Positions 9,285-19,250 are shown, counted from the first letter of the stretch. The stretch: 64,000 nt of DNA from Gammaproteobacteria bacterium (GCA_023228645.1 JALOAT010000003.1:1-64000), one strand, 5' to 3'. Translations and numbers: made by a program. Notes: generated from the sequence alone by a model not told the origin.

Positions 9285-10970
9285 ATGGCTTTAATTTATT
9301 TTGATGGATTCAACTCTTATGCTACCAACTCGCTGTTCACGCAAAATTGGACATTGGGTGGTAATGGTACTAATTCTTATGGATTTACAACTGGCCGATA
9401 TGGTGGCCAATGCATAACTTCTTCTGGGTATATAACATCATCATCTGTTATTCAAAATACTACTTTTAAATATACCTACCCAAATAATATAGCTACCACT
9501 TCCGTTGGGGTAGCCATTAGACATACGAATCCGTCATTAACCACGTCAAATGTTAATTCATTAATTAGTTTAGCCTTTAACTCAAATGTAGCCTTGTCGG
9601 TTTATGTTTATTATAATTCATATGGATTATTTTACTATCCAGTAGTTAAAAATGGAAGTGGTACTACGCTTTTTACTGGTAAGCCGATAGCAAATTATGA
9701 CCCAACAGCTTGGCATTATTATGAGCTTGAGGCAAGGGCAGGAACAACGAACGGCATCGCGAGATTTTATATTGATGGTGTAATGGTTGCATCAGTATCT
9801 AATGCTGATACTACATATTCTTCAAATACATTTTATAATTCAGCGATAATAACAAACGGTTCCTGGGATACCACATTGCGCACTGTTTTGATTGATGATT
9901 TTTACGTAAACAACACTTTAACCCGAAGTGACGAAATGAATATCGTAACCCTTAGACCAACTTCTGATGCTACACCGTTAGGCTGGACTCCATCAAGTGG
10001 AACAGCTCATTATACACAAATTAATAGCAATGCATATTCAACCACTCAGACGGCGAATATTGGCACATCATCAAATAATACTGATATGTTTAATGTTTCT
10101 GACTTGCCGTCAAGCGGCACGTCTGTGCTTGGGCCAATTAAGGCAGTTAAGTCAAATACAGTTGGATATAAAAGCTCTTTCGGGCAAACAAACATATTCC
10201 AAACATTAAAAGTTGGCGCCAATACAGTAAATCAACCATCTTTCACACCATACGAAGGCCAGGCAAATTCATCATTCTTTCCAAGCAATATTTACGAAGC
10301 CAATCCTTTTACGAGCAGTGCGTGGTCATCTTCAGATATTAATGGAATTCAGTCCGGCGTAGTTATGAATTTGCTTGAAAATGTAAAATTTTCAATCACA
10401 AATGGATCAATTACAAATAGCTCAACTTCTACTCGGATTACAAGCGGCATAGCTGCACCGGCAGTATCGGGCGATACTTTAATTTTTACTGGTACTGAGC
10501 AGATACGATATACAGATTCGAGCGATTTTCACGTCACTGCTCCTTATTCTATGGAGATGGAATTTTACGTCTCTTCATTAGCTAATAGTCCAATGTTGTT
10601 TAATATCGGTCAAGGATTTAGTATCGGTTTTCCTGAATTTGTAGTTCAAGTGTATAATAACGGACAGATCATACTTGCTACGGCATCAGCTAACAGCGCC
10701 GCCGCCCAAGTAACTCGAACATTAGTGCCAGCCGGTACAGTTCAGTTGAATACTTGGTATAGGATTGGCTTTATGGTATATAACAACGGATCACTTAGGG
10801 TGCGTGGTTATTTCAATGGGGCACAACGATTTGATGATAGCTTGGTCCAACCTTGGAATTCACCAAATGGGTTAGCAATAGTCGGAGATAATGCTGGCTA
10901 TCCAACAGTATTCCTTCAAGGCGGTATAAGAAATTTAAGTGTTGCAAAATCACTTTTTTGGCCAATTTGA
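9285..10970 (+). CDS. Concanavalin/LamG-like adhesin with extra C-terminal lectin domain, member 3
   Basis: The reading frame is open from a TTG at 9255, but the ATG at 9285, preceded by a GATGAGGAT site and starting MALIYFDGFNSY, fits the family N-terminus. The 561-residue protein has the shared jelly-roll and the shared middle module (TSDATPLGWTPSSGT, then the family W-x-SDINGIQ motif). It then adds a second jelly-roll of about 190 residues that begins near FSITNGSITN and contains IRYTDSSDFHVT, NTWYRIGFMVYNNGSLRVRG and a terminal LFWPI. The added domain is shared with member 4 only. Lectin-type binding is inferred from fold signature. Confidence 0.6.
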   Translation: MALIYFDGFNSYATNSLFTQNWTLGGNGTNSYGFTTGRYGGQCITSSGYITSSSVIQNTTFKYTYPNNIATTSVGVAIRHTNPSLTTSNVNSLISLAFNSNVALSVYVYYNSYGLFYYPVVKNGSGTTLFTGKPIANYDPTAWHYYELEARAGTTNGIARFYIDGVMVASVSNADTTYSSNTFYNSAIITNGSWDTTLRTVLIDDFYVNNTLTRSDEMNIVTLRPTSDATPLGWTPSSGTAHYTQINSNAYSTTQTANIGTSSNNTDMFNVSDLPSSGTSVLGPIKAVKSNTVGYKSSFGQTNIFQTLKVGANTVNQPSFTPYEGQANSSFFPSNIYEANPFTSSAWSSSDINGIQSGVVMNLLENVKFSITNGSITNSSTSTRITSGIAAPAVSGDTLIFTGTEQIRYTDSSDFHVTAPYSMEMEFYVSSLANSPMLFNIGQGFSIGFPEFVVQVYNNGQIILATASANSAAAQVTRTLVPAGTVQLNTWYRIGFMVYNNGSLRVRGYFNGAQRFDDSLVQPWNSPNGLAIVGDNAGYPTVFLQGGIRNLSVAKSLFWPI

Positions 10971-11007
10971 TAATTTTGGCATTAAATAAAATAAAAACGG
11001 ATCTAAT

Positions 11008-12690
11008 ATGACTATACTTTTTTCAGATGGGTTTGATTACTATAATGAAACTTCAGGCAATAATAATGAGTTAATTAACATTTCAACTCGCTATCCTGGG
11101 GTTACAGTAAATTGGGCGAACTACTTTAGTTATACAACTGGATATGCTGGTGGTAAATCACTAGTATATTCCGTATCGTCATCATCTGTTAATAGTATTC
11201 CAGTACCTATTGGTAATACTTTAACATCAGTGACAATGGGCGCTCACGTCTATTTTCCATCATTTGGTACTGACATAGATGTCTTTAATATTCGAGCACC
11301 AAATGGCGCATATATATTATTGTCGGTCAATTCGTCAGGAAGGCTGAATACGAGGATTTCGGCAACTTACGGTAGTGCTGCCCAGCAAAGCTCATTTTCA
11401 ATTACTACTGGAAATTGGTGGTATCTTGAACTACACGCTGAAATAACCAGTGGATCTCAAATTCTAGTCAGTGTATATTTGAATGGTACACTAGCATATA
11501 CCTTTTCAGGAACTGGTTTTACAGCTACTCCATACTATTGGTCTTCTTTCATTATTGGCAAATACCAATTGGGCTATAGTGGTAGCTATCGTATGGATAA
11601 TTTTTATTTAAGTGATGGTGAAGTTTTGGGACCAATTAATATTAGTACATTGGTCCCTGATAGTGATACCTCACAAAAAGATGGTGTGCCTCTCAACGGA
11701 ACAACCAATTATAATATGGTAAATGATATTTCCGCACCATCAATGGATACAAATGTTTTATTAAAAAATGACTTAGATACTGATTATTATACCATCAGTG
11801 ATTTATCATTAGTGAATGCTAATGACAGTATAATTTCAGTTCAAGGATTGTCCTATTCAACATCTAGTGATGCTAGTTCAACTGCTAGAACTTCAATTCA
11901 GTTGAAATCATCCTCAACAGAAACGACTTCATCAATACCAATGCTGCCTGGAGTGAGTATCCCCCTAATAGCGACTACTGAACACCTTAGAAATGATCCA
12001 GCCACATCTTCACCGTGGACTGCTAGTGGTTTTAATTCAAGTGAGCTTGGTATTAGGAGACACGAAAATTTCCTATTGACTAATAGCGGTTTTTATATTG
12101 ATGATAATGGAAACTATCCATCCATTGTGAGTGGATCAACGATTATCGCGGGCGATACGGCCCCGACAGTATCTGGTAATGCATTAATATTTAATGGATC
12201 ACAAAACATCAGATATACTGATGTTCCGTTTTGGCACGTAACGATGCCATATTCAGTTCAATTTGAATTTTATACCACTACTGTAGCCAATAATCAGCTA
12301 ATTGCGACAGTTGGCGGAAATTCTGGTGCGCCGCAGTGGCCTGAATGGTCAATATTCTTAGGAAATAGTAGTCAAGGATCTTTTGCTGGTTTGGGAGTTT
12401 ATTCAGCCTCTGATAACCTTGGAGGAAATCAAGTCGGCGGCACTTTGTTAGCTATTGCGAACATCCAAACAAATACTTGGTACCGGGTTGGTTTTATGTT
12501 CTATTCTGGTCGATTGCGTGGATATTTAAACGATAGTCAAGTTTTGGATATTGCATTAAACGGTGGACAAATTCGTGATTCCACCAACGGCTTCGCCATC
12601 GGGGGTGATAATTCTAAAGACCCAGCCAGGCAATTTTATGGTGGCATTAGAAAATTTACAATGGCAAACCAATTGTTTTGGGCAATTTAA
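11008..12690 (+). CDS. Concanavalin/LamG-like adhesin with extra C-terminal lectin domain, member 4
   Basis: At 560 residues this is the closest relative of member 3, sharing both the family core (FSDGFDYY start, WWYLELHAEITSG, YRMDNFYLSDGEVLG, PDSDTSQKD, DTDYYTISDLS) and the added jelly-roll (IRYTDVPFWHVTMPYS, NTWYRVGFMFYSGRLRGY, terminal LFWAI). The matching C-terminal ends LFWPI and LFWAI suggest that genes 3 and 4 arose by duplication of an already extended copy. An AACGGATCTAAT leader precedes the start and the ribosome site is weak. Members 3 and 4 are separated by 37 bases without a clear promoter or terminator. Confidence 0.6.
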   Translation: MTILFSDGFDYYNETSGNNNELINISTRYPGVTVNWANYFSYTTGYAGGKSLVYSVSSSSVNSIPVPIGNTLTSVTMGAHVYFPSFGTDIDVFNIRAPNGAYILLSVNSSGRLNTRISATYGSAAQQSSFSITTGNWWYLELHAEITSGSQILVSVYLNGTLAYTFSGTGFTATPYYWSSFIIGKYQLGYSGSYRMDNFYLSDGEVLGPINISTLVPDSDTSQKDGVPLNGTTNYNMVNDISAPSMDTNVLLKNDLDTDYYTISDLSLVNANDSIISVQGLSYSTSSDASSTARTSIQLKSSSTETTSSIPMLPGVSIPLIATTEHLRNDPATSSPWTASGFNSSELGIRRHENFLLTNSGFYIDDNGNYPSIVSGSTIIAGDTAPTVSGNALIFNGSQNIRYTDVPFWHVTMPYSVQFEFYTTTVANNQLIATVGGNSGAPQWPEWSIFLGNSSQGSFAGLGVYSASDNLGGNQVGGTLLAIANIQTNTWYRVGFMFYSGRLRGYLNDSQVLDIALNGGQIRDSTNGFAIGGDNSKDPARQFYGGIRKFTMANQLFWAI

Positions 12691-12702
12691 AGGGCTGTAG
12701 AT

Positions 12703-14481
12703 ATGGCATTAATTTATACAGAAGGTTTTGATTATTATTATGGCACTGCACCTACTGACAATGCTACTGGTCTACACTTAGGTAAAAGATACAGTCTGTT
12801 TTCTACAGCGTCCCAAGTAACATCGAGTTATTTGACAATTCAACCAGGCTTTGAGAATCGTGGCGGATGCTTGCGCTCGTCAACGACTAATACCTCACTT
12901 AATGCTATGACATATGATATAGCAACATACCATACATCACCTATGACTCAACTTTGTTTTGGTATGTATTATCAATGCAGTAATACTACTGCTAGTGTGA
13001 TAAGATTTCAAAATACTGGATCAACTCAATCATACATTGAATTAATTGTTAATGGATCTTCCAATTTATCAATCATATCAACGTCTGATACACTTAGCGC
13101 ATCAATGGTTGGCAACCCTTCCGCAGTTACATTTCCAATTAATACTTGGATCCACGTTGAAGTTATGATCAATATAAGTGGTTCATCTGCTGCTGTTCAA
13201 GTTTATCAGGATAATGTATTAGTTATCGACTTGCCAACTCTAAGCTGGTATGGTAGTGGAAATGGTGTTTTTGGTATTGAACAGATATTCTATGGCAAAT
13301 CAACGTATGCTCGATATAACAATCGACAGCAACAGTTTGACCACATTTATATGACAACTGGCGAGCGCCTTGGTCCTACAGAAATTCGTCCTTTATTGCC
13401 ATCGTCGGATGTGCAGAAAGAATGGACACCTTCTGCAGGCGCTGATAATTATGCAATGGTCAATGAAACAACTAATCCTGGTATGACAACTTTAGTTTCT
13501 GCCCCGAACGCTGGAGTTAAGGATTATTATAATGTTGCTGGTTTAAGTTTAAAAGATCAAGGATGTACGATCTCAGGAATCCAGCCATATATGTTTGCAA
13601 GATCTACGGCTGGTAATACTGAAAAAATACAGTCTAATATTAAAGTTGGCTCGACAGAATCTGGGTCAACACTATCAATGGCACCTTTTGGATCAAATAC
13701 TGTTCTTTATCGACGATCAGTAATCACTTCAAATCCCAATACCTTATCACCTTGGACGTATTCAGACATAGCATCGACCCAATTAGGGCTGGCTAGAACT
13801 GATGACCCTAACTGGTCAAATGTTATTTTGATGGCAAATTGGGATAATAATAATGTGTTATCAACCAATATTGACATTAGTGGCAATACTGGCTCTGTCG
13901 CGCGTTCTAACGCCGCCATTACGGTTCAAAATTCGTCACCCGTTAATTCATCATATTCGTATTATCTAAATAAAACGTCAGGAATTTATTATTATACGAT
14001 AACACCGCTAAATCAATCAGTATGGGCTTTTCCTGGTGCGTTTACGTTTGAATTTTGGATTAATGCAGTGTCTATAAGTAATAACGGATATATTATCAGT
14101 AATAGATCTGACAATACTTCTAATTTTGGTTACGAAATCCAAGTTAATTCAGTAGGCGTACTTATTTTTAATTTGGGATTCGGATCAAGCCTCAGTTCAC
14201 TTTATACCGGTATTGATAAATCAAGCTTAACTGGTACTTGGGCACACGTCGCACTTACGAGAGACGATAGTAATGTGGTTCGATCTTATCTGAATGGATC
14301 ATTAGTTAATAGTGCTACATTACCAGGCGCCCTCTACCAAACAACCCAGCCAATGTGGATTTATGCATCAGGTAGAGGTACAACTGGCTGGTATGGCGCT
14401 ATAGATGAAATTCGAGTTACTAAGAGTGTTGCTCGATACACTGGTTCAAGTTTCACAGTACCTTCCGCGCCATATTCCTAA
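12703..14481 (+). CDS. Concanavalin/LamG-like adhesin with canonical LamG domain, member 5
   Basis: The longest member (592 residues) has the family core, starting IYTEGFDYYYG, and then a different C-terminal lectin domain of about 220 residues. That domain shows the usual LamG order: FTFEFWINAV strand, GTWAHVALTRDDS, VRSYLNGSLV, and GAIDEIRVTKSVARYTGSSF at the end. This type is common in bacterial and phage carbohydrate-binding proteins. The domain swap relative to members 3 and 4 shows modular exchange at the C-terminus while the core is kept. The start lies 12 bases after the previous stop; a GGGCTG stretch precedes it. Confidence 0.65.
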   Translation: MALIYTEGFDYYYGTAPTDNATGLHLGKRYSLFSTASQVTSSYLTIQPGFENRGGCLRSSTTNTSLNAMTYDIATYHTSPMTQLCFGMYYQCSNTTASVIRFQNTGSTQSYIELIVNGSSNLSIISTSDTLSASMVGNPSAVTFPINTWIHVEVMINISGSSAAVQVYQDNVLVIDLPTLSWYGSGNGVFGIEQIFYGKSTYARYNNRQQQFDHIYMTTGERLGPTEIRPLLPSSDVQKEWTPSAGADNYAMVNETTNPGMTTLVSAPNAGVKDYYNVAGLSLKDQGCTISGIQPYMFARSTAGNTEKIQSNIKVGSTESGSTLSMAPFGSNTVLYRRSVITSNPNTLSPWTYSDIASTQLGLARTDDPNWSNVILMANWDNNNVLSTNIDISGNTGSVARSNAAITVQNSSPVNSSYSYYLNKTSGIYYYTITPLNQSVWAFPGAFTFEFWINAVSISNNGYIISNRSDNTSNFGYEIQVNSVGVLIFNLGFGSSLSSLYTGIDKSSLTGTWAHVALTRDDSNVVRSYLNGSLVNSATLPGALYQTTQPMWIYASGRGTTGWYGAIDEIRVTKSVARYTGSSFTVPSAPYS

Positions 14482-14568
14482 TCATAGTTTAAAGTGATAA
14501 ATTCAATTAATGTGGGTATATATTTGATAGCTTAGGAAAATTGCTATTTTCTTTGTCCTTGCAATTAA

Positions 14569-14576
14569 AATAAATA
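14569..14576 (+). promoter_or_regulatory. T4-type late promoter box
   Basis: AATAAATA within an AT-rich 118-base gap, ending 23 bases before the ATG at 14600. This is the only clear promoter candidate between members 5 and 6 of the adhesin array. Confidence 0.5.
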
Positions 14577-14599
14577 TTCAGAACGTTAAGGAAAAACTA

Positions 14600-15688
14600 A
14601 TGGCAATTATTTTTACTGATGGATTTGAAGCATACGCTGATTCAGCTTCTGATGCACTAAAGACATCTATGTGCTTGGATGACCGTTATATTGGCGGCGG
14701 CGGATCGACTTTTAGCTTTCTTAGTTTAGGATCACCAGGTATAATGATGCCTGGCACACCTCCTGGCCAGTTTTTAAGTTTTTCTAATAGTACCAGTTCG
14801 AATAATCGTCTTATGATTAATTTTGCACCTACTACAAGTATTTGTGCAGGTTTCCACGTTATGACCAATGCTGGGTCAGCAAATCTTATAACATTTTTTA
14901 ATTCGTCTGCATCATCTGCCAGTAATGATGTGATACAACTATATACTTCAAGTAACGTTTTATTTGTTAAAGGACAAGTAGCATATTCAGGAACAGCTAC
15001 TTTGACTACGGGTACGTGGAATTATATTGAATTTCAGGTAACTACTAATGGACAAACGATGACATTTAATTTATACTTAAATGGGCAATTAGTTTTGAAT
15101 AGATCAAACGTTCAGGCATTGAGTTCAACAGTTTCATACCAAAATATTGATAGCTTATCTATTGGCCGCGGCAACACTAGCTGGGTTTCTGGATCTGGTG
15201 CGATTCAAAATTATGACAATTTTTATGTAACCACCGGCGAGCGTTTGGGCTTAACTTATATGGTGCCAGTCGTTCCCGTGTCTGATACGGCTCAAAAGAA
15301 TTGGTTGCCGTCTGATGGCGCTGACAATTTTGCAGTAGTGAATGATCAAATTATTGGAACTAGTCAAACTTACGTGACGGCTAATAATGTAAATGATGCT
15401 GATTACTACGATATAACACAAATTAATAGAATTGATGGCAACACTCAAGTATTAGGGGTTTTGCCTTATATGCAAGCCGCCGGATCTCCATTGGGAACAA
15501 CCAGCGTTGAACTAAAAATGAAAAACAATACTACTGAAACAGTGGTGGCAACAGCTTCTCTATCAGCCAGCAGAGTATCATCAGTAACTAGACCATCATC
15601 CATAATGACAACAAATCCATCAACTAGCACTGCTTGGAATTTAGCTGATGTTCAAAATATGCAACTTGGCATTAAGAGGAGTAGCTAA
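14600..15688 (+). CDS. Concanavalin/LamG-like adhesin, array member 6
   Basis: This 362-residue protein returns to the short two-part form of members 1 and 2: jelly-roll from IFTDGFEAY, with GTWNYIEFQVTTNGQTM, a FNLYLNGQLV strand and YDNFYVTTGERLGL, then the shared module with SDTAQKNWLPSDGADNFAV and the DADYYDITQI motif, ending AWNLADVQNMQLGIKRSS. A GTTAAGGAAAAACTA leader with AAGGA supplies the ribosome site. The stop codon shares its final A with the ATG of the following gene at 15688, so they are coupled. Role as in the other members: inferred host-surface or glycan binding. Confidence 0.6.
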   Translation: MAIIFTDGFEAYADSASDALKTSMCLDDRYIGGGGSTFSFLSLGSPGIMMPGTPPGQFLSFSNSTSSNNRLMINFAPTTSICAGFHVMTNAGSANLITFFNSSASSASNDVIQLYTSSNVLFVKGQVAYSGTATLTTGTWNYIEFQVTTNGQTMTFNLYLNGQLVLNRSNVQALSSTVSYQNIDSLSIGRGNTSWVSGSGAIQNYDNFYVTTGERLGLTYMVPVVPVSDTAQKNWLPSDGADNFAVVNDQIIGTSQTYVTANNVNDADYYDITQINRIDGNTQVLGVLPYMQAAGSPLGTTSVELKMKNNTTETVVATASLSASRVSSVTRPSSIMTTNPSTSTAWNLADVQNMQLGIKRSS

Positions 15689-17769
15689 TGACCTCTAATG
15701 TCGGCTTTACGTCAATTGAAGTAGCAATAACAGAACCACAAAGACCAAAAGTTGGCTTTGTTGGTGCTGAAGTTTTGTTGAAGCCTGTCCCTGGCACGAC
15801 GGTCGGTTTCGCCGCGGTTCAAGTTATCACGAAACTTAATCCGCCAACAGATCGACGAGTTCATAGTGAAATTGCTGAAGTAATAATATCACCAACCACT
15901 TCAACGTCCAGAATTTCAAATGTTAATACAGAAGTCGTACTAAAAGCGCCAACACCAATTGCTTATGTGACAAATCAAAATATTGATGTCGCAGTAACCG
16001 GTGATCCAATAGCTAATGTATCTTGGATGGGTACCGAATTATTGATGTCGATCGCGCCAGCAGTTCAATCCAATTTTAGCTGGATGGGGCTTGAATTCCT
16101 TGTCCCGTCTGATCCGAAAATCAGTTTAAATTGGCTCGGTATGGAGATGTTAGTTGACGTCAAATTACTTGACGATTTGCCTGATTATTTAGATTTTGGT
16201 GATGCATATGACGGAGTGCCTAATCAAGACCTATATTCATATCCAGTTACTATCTCTGGTTTGTCAGAAAGTACAATAATTACATTATACTCATATGATG
16301 GATTGCAATTCTCATCTGATGGTAATTCATTCTCGTCGACGATCAATGTTCAAAACGACGATCAAGTATATTTAAAGAAATATCTTGATAATATTTTTTC
16401 CGATACATATTTAATTTATACAGATTCAACTTTTACTGGCGAAACTGAAGTCGGCACCTGGCAATTGGTGGGACCGTCAGATGCAATCAAATATGATGAG
16501 TATATTTACAGAAATACCCAAGAAGGGCAATGGATTGAATATAAGGCGGTTGCTGACGGCGATAACGATATCGAATCAGTATTTGTTGATCAATCTAAAG
16601 TAGGCAATACTGGTAGTCCAGTTGGACTGTTCACAAATGAAACTATATATAATTCTGATGCTCCGAATGGTGATTTTGCGGATCAGTCTTCCAGTTTGAA
16701 AAATTCTAAAGCACCTGATAGTGATTTCCGAGATCAAACAGCTCAAATTAAATATGCATTTGCACCAATTGGCATATTTAAAGACCAAACTAATGAACTC
16801 AAATATGGGACTGCTCCTACTTCGTTGTTTATTAGTAAATTGACTTATTATGAGACTGTGGAAAGTTTGAAGGCGCTATTCTTTAACAATATACATAATA
16901 GCTTAGTAAATGCTAACTCAGCCCAACAGAAGATAGAAGCTTACATTTATGGATATGTGTTTGATTCATTAGTTGGTAAGCACGGTTACAATTATGTGGA
17001 ATCTCAACCAATTGATGCTATTGAAGGTAAAATTGCCACGCCATTGAATTGGCGTGTAGTTAGTACCTATTATTCAATTTCACAATATGAAGATACTCGT
17101 CTGATTGATGTTTATTTCCAAAATAATCAAGTTGAAGCTGATAAATTTATTAGCTTGATCCCTCAATATTGGATTAATTGGGAAAACCGAGAAATAATGA
17201 CCAATTGGGTAATGGATAATTATAATCGTTACCTATACAATGATACATATTGGGCTGATTTCACAAATAAAAACTTTCATTCATATGGTTCTGAATGGAT
17301 GTATGAAGTATTAGTGCATAATCACGAATTTGAATTATTTTCTTCATATGCCCCGTGGATCCAAAGCAACTATCTTGTAGTCAATACTGCTTTTGGTTTC
17401 TATGGTCTAGCTAATAATATCGCTTATGATTCGCAACCTATAATGCAAAGTTATTCAGCACCACAAATGGTTAATATTTTGTATTCATATGAATATGCAA
17501 TTGATAGTTTAAAAACTATTAATTTGAATGCTATATTTGAAAATAATGTAATTTACGATTCAACAAATTATGTTCGTCAGGGCGGATATCCGACCATCGA
17601 ATTGGCAGAAGATGCAGCTAGTGCTTATCCATCTGATATTACTATAATTTACCAACAACCTGAAGGAACTTATAGTTATAACGTACTATATACTAATAGT
17701 GTCTGGTGTGGCGACGTACCAATTAAACCAGTGCTGAAAGCTATTGCTTGGTATTTGGGAGGAGGCTAA
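15688..17769 (+). CDS. Repeat-rich virion protein
   Basis: I do not recognise this 693-residue protein as a whole. Residues 1-160 are built from seven or eight units of about 22 residues with the core [VS]-[GS]-[FW]-x-[GS]-x-E-[VL]-L (for example VGFVGAEVLL, VSWMGTELLM, FSWMGLEFLV). A middle region (about 290-385) contains five shorter units of about 20 residues with the core APxxxFxDQTxxLK. The C-terminal 300 residues are rich in Tyr, Trp and Asn and look globular. Repeats of this sort fit an extended fibre with a terminal head. It is coupled to the preceding adhesin and overlaps the following gene by one base. Confidence 0.5.
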   Translation: MTSNVGFTSIEVAITEPQRPKVGFVGAEVLLKPVPGTTVGFAAVQVITKLNPPTDRRVHSEIAEVIISPTTSTSRISNVNTEVVLKAPTPIAYVTNQNIDVAVTGDPIANVSWMGTELLMSIAPAVQSNFSWMGLEFLVPSDPKISLNWLGMEMLVDVKLLDDLPDYLDFGDAYDGVPNQDLYSYPVTISGLSESTIITLYSYDGLQFSSDGNSFSSTINVQNDDQVYLKKYLDNIFSDTYLIYTDSTFTGETEVGTWQLVGPSDAIKYDEYIYRNTQEGQWIEYKAVADGDNDIESVFVDQSKVGNTGSPVGLFTNETIYNSDAPNGDFADQSSSLKNSKAPDSDFRDQTAQIKYAFAPIGIFKDQTNELKYGTAPTSLFISKLTYYETVESLKALFFNNIHNSLVNANSAQQKIEAYIYGYVFDSLVGKHGYNYVESQPIDAIEGKIATPLNWRVVSTYYSISQYEDTRLIDVYFQNNQVEADKFISLIPQYWINWENREIMTNWVMDNYNRYLYNDTYWADFTNKNFHSYGSEWMYEVLVHNHEFELFSSYAPWIQSNYLVVNTAFGFYGLANNIAYDSQPIMQSYSAPQMVNILYSYEYAIDSLKTINLNAIFENNVIYDSTNYVRQGGYPTIELAEDAASAYPSDITIIYQQPEGTYSYNVLYTNSVWCGDVPIKPVLKAIAWYLGGG

Positions 17770-18434
17770 TGATTAATATTAATAATTGCCGTACAATAAT
17801 TCCACCTATTGATGATATGGAAATTACAGTACCGGTCAATCAAACTAGTGATACATTTAAACAGATTTTAAGTCGCGGTGAACTATCTTTTACCTATCAA
17901 ATGGCATTGACATCTCAATTACAAGTGCCTTGGAAAATACCAAGTGCTGAAATGGTAGAGATTTATAAAGATGGTATAAGGATAATTAACAGAAGTACAG
18001 ACTTTGGCGAGACACACTTGAACCCGCCACAGTTAACTTATGAGATTGAAGATCAGCTAATCACTTTCAATCAACCAGTTGCTGCCGAAATCAAAGTGAT
18101 ATGTGATCAAACTATACAGCCGTTTGTTCCTGATGAGTATATTATCACCATCGATAATATATTTGGTGGCGAAACCTTGGCACCGACAGATGAGGAAACG
18201 TATGCGGCTACTTGGTGTGAACCGGTAATATGCACTCAACCATATAATGGTTTTGCTAGGATGTCTGACGATCGCAAGAGTATAATTTACGTACCCAATC
18301 CGGGCTACACTGGCGCTGATGCTTTTAGTTATACAATTATTACGTTGCGTGGTCAAACTGCTGAAACCAAATGTATTTACATCACTGTTGAAGATCCGCC
18401 ACCTCCGCCTGAAGAGGAAGAAACTCAACCATAA
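17769..18434 (+). CDS. Ig/cadherin-like virion protein
   Basis: The frame opens at a TTG (17748), but the ATG at 17769 overlapping the preceding TAA by one base and following a GGGAGGAG site is the likely start, giving 221 residues. The C-terminal third has the motif GFARMSDDRKSIIYVPNPGY followed by GADAFSYTI, the hallmark of bacterial cadherin-like and Big-type Ig domains. The tail is a proline/glutamate stretch (EDPPPPPEEEETQP). The N-terminal 130 residues are unassigned. It closes the appendage cluster before the tail tube gene. Confidence 0.55.
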   Translation: MININNCRTIIPPIDDMEITVPVNQTSDTFKQILSRGELSFTYQMALTSQLQVPWKIPSAEMVEIYKDGIRIINRSTDFGETHLNPPQLTYEIEDQLITFNQPVAAEIKVICDQTIQPFVPDEYIITIDNIFGGETLAPTDEETYAATWCEPVICTQPYNGFARMSDDRKSIIYVPNPGYTGADAFSYTIITLRGQTAETKCIYITVEDPPPPPEEEETQP

Positions 18435-18476
18435 AATTGAATTATCTGTATGTTAAATTTGGTTCTGAGCCTAAAC

Positions 18477-18484
18477 AATAAATA
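18477..18484 (+). promoter_or_regulatory. T4-type late promoter box
   Basis: AATAAATA lies 40 bases upstream of the tail tube ATG (18525), which also has an AAAGGAG ribosome site. Strong late expression is expected for a tail tube gene. Confidence 0.6.
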
Positions 18485-18524
18485 ATACGAATAACGAATT
18501 ACCACTAAAGGAGTATTTTATAAT

Positions 18525-19124
18525 ATGTCCACACTTACAAAGTTTGGCGTTCCAATGGGACCAGATGGTCAAGAAGGTCGTAAGGGTGTCCTTCAGCCAA
18601 AGCTAAAATATCGCTTCCGTATTCGCACAATTAATTTCGGACCGATTGGCGATCAATCTTATTTCACCCAACAGGTTATGACTGCTGATAAGCCTAAGCT
18701 TCAGCACGAAGAAGTTACTCTCGACGTTTACACTTCAAAAGTTTACGTTGCTGGTAAGCATTCTTGGCAGACTGTTGCAGTTAAGCTTCGTGACGATATC
18801 ACTAACTCTGTTTCAAAGTTAGTAGGATATCAGCTTCAAAAGCAACACAACCACTATGAACAAACAAGTCCGGCTGCTGGTGTCAATTATAAGTTTGATA
18901 TGTATGTTGAAGTTATGGACGGCGGTAACGTGAATGTTTTGGAACAGTGGATTCTTGAAGGATGCTGGATCCAAAGCTATGAAAACGAAGGTTTAGACTA
19001 TGCTGAAAATAACGGCGTTCAAACAATCGATTTAACTATCCGTTACGATAACGCAACATCAACAGAATTGATGACTGCAAATCCAATTCTAACAAGTATT
19101 GGCGGCGTCCTCTCTGGAGCCTAA
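18525..19124 (+). CDS. 19: Tail tube protein, T4 gp19 family
   Basis: The 199-residue product polymerises into the inner tube of the contractile tail. It shows the gp19-type layout: an N-terminal RFRIRTINFGP strand, a variable loop, a core strand LDVYTSKVYVAGKHSW followed by VAVKLRDDITNSVSKLV, then VLEQWILEGCWIQSYE and a final strand TIDLTIRYDNATST. T4 gp19 is 163 residues, so this one is somewhat longer, mainly at the termini. Codons are more GC-rich at third positions than in neighbouring genes (for example repeated CGT and AAG), as expected for an abundant protein. It has its own late promoter, a good ribosome site and a terminator behind it. Confidence 0.85.
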   Translation: MSTLTKFGVPMGPDGQEGRKGVLQPKLKYRFRIRTINFGPIGDQSYFTQQVMTADKPKLQHEEVTLDVYTSKVYVAGKHSWQTVAVKLRDDITNSVSKLVGYQLQKQHNHYEQTSPAAGVNYKFDMYVEVMDGGNVNVLEQWILEGCWIQSYENEGLDYAENNGVQTIDLTIRYDNATSTELMTANPILTSIGGVLSGA

Positions 19125-19157
19125 TAGGTTTTAGAAAATTAAGTGGTAATTTTATCT

Positions 19158-19190
19158 GGGTGGTAATTGGAAACGATTACCACCCATTTT
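19158..19190 (+). terminator. Rho-independent terminator after tail tube gene
   Basis: Perfect 10-bp stem GGGTGGTAAT (19158-19167) with ATTACCACCC (19176-19185), 8-base loop, followed by ATTTTC. It isolates the tail tube transcript from the next gene. Confidence 0.8.
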
Positions 19191-19215
19191 CTTATATAAA
19201 ACTTAAAAATAATCA

Positions 19216-19223
19216 GATAAATA
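19216..19223 (+). promoter_or_regulatory. T4-type late promoter box
   Basis: GATAAATA, 27 bases upstream of the ATG at 19251 and just after the tail tube terminator. The first base differs from the usual T or A. Confidence 0.5.
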
Positions 19224-19250
19224 GCTAATATAAATGATATTGGATTTTTT

